39,791 bases of DNA from a virus, in the IMG/VR virus record IMGVR_UViG_3300007516_000048, positions 1-39,791 of that record; one strand, given 5' to 3'. Made by a program: the position numbers and the translations under genes. The stretch's first letter is position 1; each line of letters opens with the position of its first letter. The notes under the pieces were generated by a model that saw only the letters and a list, made by a program, of their open reading frames with translations, ran no database searches and was not told the DNA's origin. This document shows positions 31,576 through 38,578 of this stretch, piece after piece.

Positions 31576-34178
31576 ATCTCACCCTCCGTCTCTCCCCAGC
31601 TAGGCCCGAAGGTTCCATCAAATGGAATAGTCAAAGGGATGCCGGCGATGTTGATGGGATTGTCGAACCATTCGTGTAGCTTGGTCTTTGCCCACGCTAG
31701 TTGGTCCTTCGGGAACTGGCCGCAGATTGCATCGTGTACTTGGTGGAGGGGTTCCACTATGAGAGAGCCGTCTGATCGCCTGTTCTCTGGATCGAGCCAC
31801 AGACGCAGAGCAGCTTGATTAGTGAGGAAGGTTGTGTTTTGTTGCGGTTCTTCCGCCAAGTATGCCTTGAGCGTGGCGTGGTCATGGCGGCGCCCGTAAA
31901 AGCGACGTGTGTGGCCACTTGCGCAGACCAGCGTACCGGTTTCGATAAGGGTTCTCTGGCAGTCTCTATGCCACATCCGTACGCCAGCGAACCGGCCAAG
32001 GAATAGGCGGATAAGTCGTTCGCAGATTTCTGGTTTAACATATATGGGTTTCTCTCCAAACTTGAACGAGAGTTTAAGGATCGTATCCGAGAGCGTTTCC
32101 GCTCCCATGAGGTAACTGGCACCGTGCTGGCATACCTTACACGCGAAGACTAGCCAGCCGTCAGGGTCTAGTTCGTCTTTTGCCATACGGCAAAGGTCGG
32201 GGCGGGTAAGCTTACTCACCTCTGCTCCGTGTTCGTGCATCAACGCGATGGTGTTCTTTGGTTTACAGCCAGCGTGGTAGTCGTCCAACATGGTGGGGTC
32301 GCCCAGGGCTGCGCTGCGTGCTGCGACGGTGTAGCCGTCTGCACCGACTAGGTCACATTGGAAGTACCAGTACCCAGCATCCGCTTGCCAGAACTTCCGC
32401 TGGGACTTCGTACGGTTTTGCATGTTACCGCCTGTACCGTGAGCAGTCTCATAGGATGAGACACGGCCTGTGTCTGTGCCCACCACGTTATAGCTACACC
32501 GCATCCGGCCATCGTCATCGCACTGGAGCTTAAGTGCACTAATGCGGTCAATCTTCTGACGGAGGCGGAGCAGGCGGTAGAGACGGTCGTCCTGCGACTT
32601 AGTGTAGAGAGTCAGCATAGACAAGGCGTCTGTGCTCAGGGAGTTTGTACGCTTGCCGCGCACCTTGCGGTACTGTTTGGGCAAGCCCATGTTGTCGTAC
32701 AGCAGTTGGACCATCTGCTTGTTTGAGTCGACGTTGATACCAACGCCCGTCTCCGTCTCAAGCTGCCCCCACTCAGCAGGGGTGATGTCTGGCCACCGGT
32801 CGATAATGGCCGCTATGGCGTGGATGGAGACACGCCACGGTGCCTTGGGATTGCTGCGTAGCCCGGCGGTGTCTACGACTATCGCACGCTTCATACAGCA
32901 AGCAGTAGCGACAGTGTCGAGTAGCTCTCCTGCGCCGTGTGCAGAGAGAGAGTAGCCATCGAAGGCGAGGTTCAACTCATGCTGCGCCTCGTACACCTCC
33001 GCCTGGAGCTTCTTCCGTTCGGCGGCTACGCCGACCAGATCGAACCGCACTCCTTTAGTTTGCATGTAGAGGAAGGGCGCCAGCAACGCTACGTTTGTTC
33101 GATAGTGCTTTTCAGCGTCAGCACGTAGACGTGCTAGGATGGTGTCACGGCACTCGAACGTTACCGTGCAATCGGTGAGGCAGTACTCGAAGTGCTCCAA
33201 GCCATACGCCTTACGACCCGCTTTGTAGTATGGTTGGGTGGTATATATACTACATTGGAGGTCGAGTGCTTTGGGTAGTTCTGGAAAGAGTTCCCAGTGA
33301 CCGAGCATGGTGTCGTCCGCTAGGCCCCGGACGTGGCAGCCTGCCCACCACGACAGCACGAACGCATCGTAGAGGTAGTTCTGAAGGATCTTCGGTACGA
33401 GCGGGTCCCGGAGCATAGTCGCGAGCGCCTTCCAGATGGTGCACTCTTCGTCTAGTGTCCAGTGCGCCTTCCCGAATGGAATGATGAACGCGTTGGCGTG
33501 GGAGGTGGCCACTCCGATGCACGTGATGTTGCCCACTCCGCCTTCGATGTCCACGGAGACGGTGGAGTGGTTGCGACAGATATCGTCTAGCTGCGCGATG
33601 ATGTAGGCCACAGTGGGCTGGAGTTCGTAACAGCGAGCCGGAGTCGGCACTACACTATCAGCACGTTGCGCTGCCGCGCGGGCTACGTCGAACGTGAGCA
33701 ACGGCCTGTTGCTGTAGTTCCGTAGGATGTTTGCCGGGTGGTAGGAGGCAACTACTTTCGGGGTGTAGAAGCCGGGTACGATTGAGCCTCTCCATGAACT
33801 AATCTTCTGTGGCCAGTCGTAGAGGTTGCCCTTACGTGGTGGGGCCACGTTGCCTTTCGTCAGGACGTGGAATGCTGCATTGCCGCAAGCAAGGACACAG
33901 TTTGGTTGTGCGATGAGCAGGTCGCTCTTTAGCTGTTCGATGCCGAGTTGGACCTCCATGTCGTCCCAGTCGAACGTGTCGAACTCGTTGTTTAACGGCC
34001 GGTGACGGGAGACATTGAGCACAGAGACGTCTGTACGTGCTACACCAGCCTTACCGAGTAGCGCGAATAGGAGTTGTCCACTGCCGCCTACGAATGGGCG
34101 GCCTTGTTCAACTTCCTGCTTTCCTGGTGCTTCGCCTACGATGGCGAGTTTACATGGACGGATTTCGTTTGGTACCAT
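31572..34178 (-). CDS. DNA polymerase I with N-terminal uracil-DNA glycosylase domain
   Basis: An 868-residue replicative polymerase. Residues about 10-170 match a family 4/5-type uracil-DNA glycosylase: GEAPGKQEVEQGRPFVGG (15-32) and SYHPANIL (145-152). Residues about 205-340 form a 3'-5' exonuclease with Asp210/Glu212, Asn267/Asp271 and Tyr332/Asp336. The family A polymerase domain follows: TDTGRVSS, motif A around Asp609 (FQCDLVGADGY), motif B with Lys681 and Tyr689, and motif C His815-Asp816-Ala817. Glu after the motif C Asp is replaced by Ala, and the Arg four residues before Lys681 is Val, so the active site is unusual. A glycosylase-like domain is also fused to the SPO1 polymerase. The four Cys of iron-sulfur UDGs are not obvious here. 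Confidence 0.92.
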   Translation of the reverse strand: MVPNEIRPCKLAIVGEAPGKQEVEQGRPFVGGSGQLLFALLGKAGVARTDVSVLNVSRHRPLNNEFDTFDWDDMEVQLGIEQLKSDLLIAQPNCVLACGNAAFHVLTKGNVAPPRKGNLYDWPQKISSWRGSIVPGFYTPKVVASYHPANILRNYSNRPLLTFDVARAAAQRADSVVPTPARCYELQPTVAYIIAQLDDICRNHSTVSVDIEGGVGNITCIGVATSHANAFIIPFGKAHWTLDEECTIWKALATMLRDPLVPKILQNYLYDAFVLSWWAGCHVRGLADDTMLGHWELFPELPKALDLQCSIYTTQPYYKAGRKAYGLEHFEYCLTDCTVTFECRDTILARLRADAEKHYRTNVALLAPFLYMQTKGVRFDLVGVAAERKKLQAEVYEAQHELNLAFDGYSLSAHGAGELLDTVATACCMKRAIVVDTAGLRSNPKAPWRVSIHAIAAIIDRWPDITPAEWGQLETETGVGINVDSNKQMVQLLYDNMGLPKQYRKVRGKRTNSLSTDALSMLTLYTKSQDDRLYRLLRLRQKIDRISALKLQCDDDGRMRCSYNVVGTDTGRVSSYETAHGTGGNMQNRTKSQRKFWQADAGYWYFQCDLVGADGYTVAARSAALGDPTMLDDYHAGCKPKNTIALMHEHGAEVSKLTRPDLCRMAKDELDPDGWLVFACKVCQHGASYLMGAETLSDTILKLSFKFGEKPIYVKPEICERLIRLFLGRFAGVRMWHRDCQRTLIETGTLVCASGHTRRFYGRRHDHATLKAYLAEEPQQNTTFLTNQAALRLWLDPENRRSDGSLIVEPLHQVHDAICGQFPKDQLAWAKTKLHEWFDNPINIAGIPLTIPFDGTFGPSWGETEGEI

Positions 34179-34357
34179 AGCGTTCGTTGTGCTTGTTTAG
34201 CGGCGCAGAGGAAGCAGACGTCCTCACGAACAATTTCGTTGCCCGGAAGGATGTTGCACTGGTCGAGGGTGAGTGAGGTGAAGCAGAGACAGCAGTAGAG
34301 ACACTGGTGCTCTGAACGTTTGAGGCCGTGAAGGGCGCAAACTGGGTCATGAGTCAT
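34136..34357 (-). CDS. Cys-rich small protein, double zinc-finger-like
   Basis: A 73-residue protein with eight Cys: Cys7, 19, 22, 23, 25, 34, 48 and 51, including CLYC and CFLC pairs, which suggests two zinc sites. Its ATG overlaps the previous gene as ATGA, and its end overlaps the polymerase start by 43 bases. A second frame in the same stretch (Ser/Thr-rich) is a shadow. It may bind nucleic acid or a replication partner. Function unknown. Confidence 0.65.
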   Translation of the reverse strand: MTHDPVCALHGLKRSEHQCLYCCLCFTSLTLDQCNILPGNEIVREDVCFLCAAKQAQRTLWYQTKSVHVNSPS

Positions 34358-34575
34358 CGTGGTAGGTGAACCTTGTAGTTCTGTACATTATCCGTGCCAT
34401 ACCGCCACCCCGGTAGCCCGCAAAGACCACGATGAAGGCGGAGGCCATCCGGTGGGCACTTCGTTTCCCGGTCTACACATAGCTGGCAGACCGGTCCGAC
34501 GTTGTCCACCTTCACGGCGACACTGCCGCAAGGACAGTGGTAGAGATGCGCTTGGTAGCGCGGGTGAGTGCTCAT
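34354..34575 (-). CDS. Cys-rich small protein, zinc-ribbon-like
   Basis: A 73-residue protein with CPC at residues 14-16 and CQLC at 30-33, plus Cys40 and Cys52, arranged like a zinc ribbon. The C-terminus is basic and aromatic (CGLPGWRYGTDNVQNYKVHL). Both ends use ATGA overlaps, which supports it as a real gene. It may be a small nucleic-acid-binding protein; no named family recognised. Confidence 0.65.
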   Translation of the reverse strand: MSTHPRYQAHLYHCPCGSVAVKVDNVGPVCQLCVDRETKCPPDGLRLHRGLCGLPGWRYGTDNVQNYKVHLPR

Positions 34576-34742
34576 GTGGTGTAGTGGAATGTGACACAGC
34601 CAAGAGCGAACCAGAACACAGCGCCTAGCCAGTACAAGCTACATATACCGTCTAGCTCCTTTGAGGTGTACTCTTTGTGTCCGAATTCAACCACAGCTGC
34701 TATTGCTAGCACCCAGATTAGGAGGGGGTAGAAGTTGTTCAC
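34572..34742 (-). CDS. Small two-span membrane protein, 56 residues
   Basis: A gene with a GTG start at 34742 that overlaps the previous stop as GTGA; its own stop overlaps the next ATG as ATGA. The product has two hydrophobic segments, FYPLLIWVLAIAAVV (residues 4-18) and LYWLGAVFWFALGCVTF (36-52), joined by a charged loop (EFGHKEYTSKELDG). It is predicted to be an inner-membrane hairpin. Early-expressed small membrane proteins can serve superinfection exclusion or lysis control, but nothing in the sequence decides this. Confidence 0.6.
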   Translation of the reverse strand: MNNFYPLLIWVLAIAAVVEFGHKEYTSKELDGICSLYWLGAVFWFALGCVTFHYTT

Positions 34743-34924
34743 TCTGGTCTAAGCCTTTCACAAAGGGTATCGAGGATGTCCTCGAAGTCAGCATTGATGT
34801 CGTCGAAGTACGTATAGCATCCATTCGTCTTGCGGTAGACGCAAGAGACGGAGTAGTCAAAGTCGTCGATCTCGATGATGTAGTCGACGCCGTTGTAGGT
34901 AAGTTTAATTTTGATCGGGGTCAT
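34739..34924 (-). CDS. Small acidic protein, 61 residues
   Basis: From the ATG at 34924 the product reads MTPIKIKLTYNGVDYIIEID and continues through acidic helices (DDINADFEDILDTLCERLRP). The ATG lies 20 bases inside the preceding gene. A longer frame from 34972 would add 16 residues that overlap the upstream gene and look less natural. The first 11 bases, ATGACCCCGAT, also begin the gene at 35120, pointing to local duplication. Function unknown. Confidence 0.65.
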   Translation of the reverse strand: MTPIKIKLTYNGVDYIIEIDDFDYSVSCVYRKTNGCYTYFDDINADFEDILDTLCERLRPE

Positions 34925-35120
34925 TTGTGCTTGTTGGTGAGAATAGACGAGCGTCTGGCCCGCAAAGACCATAACGCATCCAGTGACAGGTTCTGGATTG
35001 AAGGTCGCCGGTTACTGGGTCTATTTGTGCTTCCGCAAAGCAGACGTGTGGGTTAGAGATGGAGCCAAAGATGGCTTTATGGTGTCTGCAGTTAATACAT
35101 AGTTTCATAATCGGGGTCAT
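34905..35120 (-). CDS. Cys-rich small protein, paralogue of the upstream gene
   Basis: A 71-residue protein starting MTPIMKLCINCRHH, with Cys in the order CxxC ... C ... C ... C and the shared phrase DPVTG. It aligns with the neighbouring 79-residue protein over MKLC[I/V]NC, DPVTG, TC-x-W and CG-x-x-A-R, so the two genes are tandem paralogues. The ATG at 35120 overlaps the preceding stop (ATGA), although the paralogous start would be the inner ATG at 35108. Probably a zinc-binding protein of unknown role. Confidence 0.7.
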   Translation of the reverse strand: MTPIMKLCINCRHHKAIFGSISNPHVCFAEAQIDPVTGDLQSRTCHWMRYGLCGPDARLFSPTSTNDPDQN

Positions 35121-35356
35121 ATACGATTCTTGTTATATCCTAGCCAATGCCACCATCTTTGTGTTAAGATAGGAGGTAATGCTTGCTCGTGGTGTCTTGC
35201 CGCTATACCGCAACTACTGCCAGCTGTTCTCGCCCAACTACAGGTGTAGAACTTTGGTGTTCCGGTTACTGGATCTACGTATTCAGTCTTTTCACAAAAA
35301 GGGGCTATGTCTGGTCCTAGGTTCATGATATACTTACAGTTGACGCATAGTTTCAT
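35117..35356 (-). CDS. Cys-rich small protein, 79 residues
   Basis: A protein beginning MKLCVNCKYIMNLGPD with Cys at about positions 4, 7, 21, 39 and 49, the pattern expected of a zinc-binding domain. It shares CxxC, DPVTG, TC-x-W and CG with the downstream paralogue. The C-terminal extension (LTQRWWHWLGYNKNRI) is aromatic and basic. Both ends overlap neighbours as ATGA. Function unknown; nucleic-acid or protein binding is an inference from the Cys pattern. Confidence 0.7.
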   Translation of the reverse strand: MKLCVNCKYIMNLGPDIAPFCEKTEYVDPVTGTPKFYTCSWARTAGSSCGIAARHHEQALPPILTQRWWHWLGYNKNRI

Positions 35357-35556
35357 GATAATCTTCTCTTGTCTTCACTGAGAAGGAAGTAAACACGGGT
35401 AACCGGGTACGCGCCTCTACTCACTGCGTGTCTGCGTTTCATAGCTGTTTCGTGAATAGCAAGCGCTTTCGCGTCTGCTTCTGCAAGACTGTCAAACAGT
35501 CCGTGTTGTATGTGTATACTGTTATAACTTCTGAGGACTAGATACTGACTGTTCAT
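35353..35556 (-). CDS. Hypothetical protein, 67 residues
   Basis: A small protein from the ATG at 35556, coupled to the methyltransferase gene by ATGA. The sequence (MNSQYLVLRSYNSIHIQHGL then FDSLAEADAKALAIHETAMK) suggests a small alpha/beta fold with a basic end (SEDKRRLS). A longer frame from 35634 would overlap the methyltransferase gene and has an unlikely Arg/His-rich extension. No known family recognised. Confidence 0.65.
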   Translation of the reverse strand: MNSQYLVLRSYNSIHIQHGLFDSLAEADAKALAIHETAMKRRHAVSRGAYPVTRVYFLLSEDKRRLS

Positions 35557-36869
35557 GCAAGGTGTCCTTTCAACGCAGCGATGTGCGCGTCGTCCATCTC
35601 GACCATGAGAGCGTCGTAGTGGGAACCGATGCACGCGAGTGGGATGCTACCGCATCCGCCGTACGTGTCCACCACTACCGTCCCTGGCGTGGCAATACCC
35701 TTCAACACCCACTCGTGGAGCTCCAACGGCTTAAAGAATGGGTTCGTAATCCAATCCGGTTTCTCGTTCGCGCAGGAGAAGTGCCCCTTCGTCTGTGCGG
35801 AGACCAACATGCTCTTCGGCGTACGAGCAATGAGGCACGCTTCTGTTGTCTTGGTGAAGTTGTACGCTGCCGCCATATTTTGGCACGTACTCTGCTTAAC
35901 CCACACCAGTGGCCACCGTTGAACAACTAGCCCAGCCGCGAGACACCGCTCTGCTAGCCATCTAAAGTTCCAGAAGTCACACCACATACCAAGGAAGCCA
36001 TTGCCCGGTACTAGCTTAGTGGAGACGAGGTCAACGAAGGCTGTGAGTTCGGCTACGTTGTCTGTGACAACATGCGTGTCCGCTACATCCGACGTGTCCA
36101 TTCCACCTCCGACCTGCGAGATGTTTCCCATCTCGATGGCGTAGGGTGGGTCTGTGTAGACGCAGTTCAGCGAACCATCTTTCTGAGTCAGCAGCCACTC
36201 GCACGCCTTACCGTGAACGATCTCGATATGGCGTTTAGCACGGGACGGTGACTCGATAGTCGCCTCGGCGACTGTGTGCGGGCCTGCGGCGGAGGTTGCC
36301 GTGGCAGGCTTCAGCCGGCTAACAAGATGATTCTCAGCATGCTGTGCTCTACGCTTGAGGATGAGCTGGAGTGCGTCACGGGGACCAGTACACTGCATAA
36401 TCGCCTCGTCACCCACTAAGAGATGCTTTGCAAGCTCTGTAGCGTTGTAGACACTACTCTTCGAGACGCCGAGAAGTTCACCCGTCATGCGAGGTAGCCA
36501 GATCACGTGGTTTAGCGATTGTGCGGCAATCTGACTGTCGTGGATTTTAGCGATAGCCAACACCTCTTCCTGCCACGTGAGAGACTTCCGCCGGACGTTT
36601 TCCTCCAACTCCAACATGTCCAACTCGGAAGGTTTGAGACTGCTGTCAACCATTGCGAGTACGTCGATGTTTAACGCGATGCAAGCGGCGATGCGACGTC
36701 CACCAGCGACTAACCGGTTTTCCTCCGTGACAAGGACGGGTTGCAGTTGACCGAATCGCCTGATGCTGTCCGCGAGTGCGTCGATGTCACCTAAGTCGGT
36801 GCGCTGACGGTCGGTGCAGGCGATGAGCTTCGGACTGATCGTTATTATTCTAGAAGGGTTCGTTGTCAT
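35553..36869 (-). CDS. ParB-like domain fused to DNA methyltransferase
   Basis: A 438-residue fusion from the ATG at 36869 (a TTG at 36932 would lengthen it). The N-terminal ~140 residues match the ParB/sulfiredoxin nuclease-like fold, including NRLVAGGRRIAAC (51-63) and a helical HTH-like stretch that ends in LLGVSKSSVYNATELAKHLL. The C-terminal half is an amino-methyltransferase with TDPPY (239-243) and a variant SAM-binding motif DTYGGCGS (401-408). The order motif IV before motif I suits the beta class. It should modify adenine or cytosine at a sequence chosen by the ParB domain, perhaps to evade host restriction or mark phage DNA. The target site cannot be read from sequence. Confidence 0.9.
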   Translation of the reverse strand: MTTNPSRIITISPKLIACTDRQRTDLGDIDALADSIRRFGQLQPVLVTEENRLVAGGRRIAACIALNIDVLAMVDSSLKPSELDMLELEENVRRKSLTWQEEVLAIAKIHDSQIAAQSLNHVIWLPRMTGELLGVSKSSVYNATELAKHLLVGDEAIMQCTGPRDALQLILKRRAQHAENHLVSRLKPATATSAAGPHTVAEATIESPSRAKRHIEIVHGKACEWLLTQKDGSLNCVYTDPPYAIEMGNISQVGGGMDTSDVADTHVVTDNVAELTAFVDLVSTKLVPGNGFLGMWCDFWNFRWLAERCLAAGLVVQRWPLVWVKQSTCQNMAAAYNFTKTTEACLIARTPKSMLVSAQTKGHFSCANEKPDWITNPFFKPLELHEWVLKGIATPGTVVVDTYGGCGSIPLACIGSHYDALMVEMDDAHIAALKGHLA

Positions 36870-37056
36870 GTTGCCGGAGGATTGCTGTGTGCTTTTTAAC
36901 TTTAGCGATGAATAGGAGTGTTTCGTCTGCAAGCTGTTCTCGACAAGCGTCGAGATCGGCGTCGTTATCGTCGAAGGTAGCGGTAAGTTCTATACGTATG
37001 TGCTGGAAAGGCGCCACCTCGACGTTGGTGCGGACAGTGGCGGTGGTGATTCTCAT
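36850..37056 (-). CDS. Hypothetical small protein, 68 residues
   Basis: From the ATG at 37056 the product reads MRITTATVRTNVEVAPFQHI and later FDDNDADLDACREQLADETL, a beta-then-helix layout. The start codon sits directly after the U-tract of the terminator at 37057-37085, with no Shine-Dalgarno between. A longer frame from 37074 would begin inside that hairpin and is less likely. It overlaps the methyltransferase gene by 20 bases. Function unknown. Confidence 0.65.
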   Translation of the reverse strand: MRITTATVRTNVEVAPFQHIRIELTATFDDNDADLDACREQLADETLLFIAKVKKHTAILRQHDNEPF

Positions 37057-37085
37057 GAGAAAAAGGAGGGGCACCCGCCCCTCCT
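37057..37085 (-). terminator. Rho-independent terminator after the SSB-like gene
   Basis: Read on the minus strand, AGGAGGGGC (37085-37077) pairs with GCCCCTCCT (37072-37064) in a perfect 9-bp stem with a GGGT loop. A TTTTCTC tract follows (37063-37057) and ends at the ATG at 37056. The stem begins five bases after the TAG of the SSB-like gene. Confidence 0.88.
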
Positions 37086-37090
37086 AGTGG

Positions 37091-37549
37091 CTACTCAGCC
37101 GCAGGGACGACTTCGGACAGCGCAACGATGCGGCCTTGTGTGCCGTACTGTTCACTCTCCTCCACTTCCCACTTGGCGGTGACGGTGCAGCCGACGTACT
37201 GCTCGACCGGGTTGAAGGCCCCGGTCTCGTCGCCGGTGAGCGCACGGCGAGTACGCTTCAACGCCTTCTTAATGGTCTCGGAGCGGTCCTTGCCGTCCTT
37301 GTTGACTCTGGCAAGCCAGACCATGTAGACGCCTCGATACCCCGGCTCGATGCTGTCGTCCTTGTTATGGGCGGTGCACGAGTCGATGGTCTCGAAGCTC
37401 AGACTAAGCATGGGGTCGTCGGCCTTCGTGGTGACGACCTCTGCTTTCGTGCACGTCATCTCCACGCGGGTCCCATGCTTTGGCACGGTGGGCGTGAGGT
37501 CAACGGCGGCGAGGTCTTGGTTAAGGATGTCAAGCGGATCACTGTTCAT
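37091..37549 (-). CDS. SSB-like protein (DUF669 type)
   Basis: A 152-residue protein whose core (EMTCTKAEVVTTKADDPMLS then LSFETIDSC) and C-terminal strand-rich region (YVGCTVTAKWEVEESEQYGT then QGRIVAL) look like the OB-fold single-strand-binding proteins of DUF669, commonly found beside phage recombinase and polymerase genes. The acidic Ala/Glu C-terminus (SEVVPAAE) agrees with an SSB tail. It lies 11 bases into the ligase gene's end, and a terminator follows directly, which implies high expression of this and the upstream genes. Single-strand DNA binding is inferred from form and neighbours. Confidence 0.7.
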   Translation of the reverse strand: MNSDPLDILNQDLAAVDLTPTVPKHGTRVEMTCTKAEVVTTKADDPMLSLSFETIDSCTAHNKDDSIEPGYRGVYMVWLARVNKDGKDRSETIKKALKRTRRALTGDETGAFNPVEQYVGCTVTAKWEVEESEQYGTQGRIVALSEVVPAAE

Positions 37550-38498
37550 ATACGTTTGTTCGTGTTTGTGTTTCGCCAGAGGTTTCTGGCATTTCTAGGT
37601 CTAACGGCGACCTAAAAGCTTTATAAATCGGGATGCGAGGTTTGTCCTTCGACCCGAAGAGTTGATACTTGAAGGTGACCACCTTCCCAACTAACGTCTC
37701 ACGACGCTGCCAGAGGTCGAGACGTTCGGCTTCCGTGAAGCCGGAGCCGATCTTGAAACCGCCGAAGCGGTCGTGGTGCACTGTCAACGCACCGAGCATA
37801 GACACGGCGAAGCGGCCTGCCTTCTCATGACTGCGAGTCTGCAAGCCAAGCTCGTTGATGGTGGGTACGTTGAGGTTCTTGCGGAGGGGGAGGTAACCAG
37901 TGATGATTGCCTCTGTGTCCTCGAACGGTTTGATGGCACACAGTTCTTGAGTGAGGGATGTGGAGCGGCCACAACGGTAGAGACTGTTCGCCGCCCGGAT
38001 GATAACGCCTTCGTAGCCTTCTGCGAGTAGTTGACCAACGTGGTACTCTGCGGCAGACACATAGTGGCATGTAGTGCTCGGTGCGATGGTTAGTGCCAAC
38101 GCAAGCCCTTCGTACTTCAGGTTTTTGACCAACCATGTGAGATGTTCAAGCCGGTCGAACAGTAGGCCAGGGTGGTAGTTGTCAAACACTACGTAGCGCT
38201 CTCTTCCGGGCTCCTTGTACTTCGACATGCAGAAACTGTCCGCCGCGTGGAAGCCATCGGGGTGGATGATCTCACCGTCTAGGCCATCTGGCAACGCTTG
38301 CACGAACGCCTGAAGGTGCCGGTTTGGTAATGGCTTCATAGACGCCGAGGTGGCTACGCCGCCTTTAGTCATGCACCGTATGCCGTCGTACTTCGGCTGG
38401 ATGATAGCTGGCCAACAGCTAAAGTCGGCTACGCTGAACGGCCGAAGGCGTGTCCCTTTATACGGCTTCATGGGCCGTGTCCAAGTGAGTGTGCTCAT
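37539..38498 (-). CDS. ATP-dependent DNA ligase
   Basis: The ATG at 38498 gives a 319-residue ligase that seals nicks. Motif I is QPKYDGIRC with adenylated Lys36, motif III-like is LDGEIIHP (73-80), motif IV is YEGVIIR and motif V is CAIKPFED. The C-terminal OB-like part follows (GKVVTFKYQLFGSKDKPRIP). The length is that of small phage or mitochondrial-type ATP ligases. A longer frame to 38669 adds an unlikely N-terminus that overlaps the upstream gene. It overlaps the micro-ORF as ATGA and the SSB-like gene by 11 bases. Confidence 0.93.
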   Translation of the reverse strand: MSTLTWTRPMKPYKGTRLRPFSVADFSCWPAIIQPKYDGIRCMTKGGVATSASMKPLPNRHLQAFVQALPDGLDGEIIHPDGFHAADSFCMSKYKEPGRERYVVFDNYHPGLLFDRLEHLTWLVKNLKYEGLALALTIAPSTTCHYVSAAEYHVGQLLAEGYEGVIIRAANSLYRCGRSTSLTQELCAIKPFEDTEAIITGYLPLRKNLNVPTINELGLQTRSHEKAGRFAVSMLGALTVHHDRFGGFKIGSGFTEAERLDLWQRRETLVGKVVTFKYQLFGSKDKPRIPIYKAFRSPLDLEMPETSGETQTRTNVYEQ

Positions 38499-38578
38499 GA
38501 TTCGTTGATACGGATTGCTAGCCACATGATAGTTACGAAAGCGACGAACACGATTACTACGGTCACGCTTGCGGACAT
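38495..38578 (-). CDS. 27-residue single-span membrane micro-ORF
   Basis: A 27-codon frame reading MSASVTVVIVFVAFVTIMWL plus AIRINES, with one hydrophobic span from residue 5 to about 22 and a basic end. Its stop overlaps the ligase ATG (ATGA), and its ATG lies 16 bases inside the previous gene, so it fills an otherwise unexplained 64-base gap with exact coupling. It may be a real small membrane protein or a coupling frame. Codons are normal for the operon. Function unknown. Confidence 0.5.
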   Translation of the reverse strand: MSASVTVVIVFVAFVTIMWLAIRINES

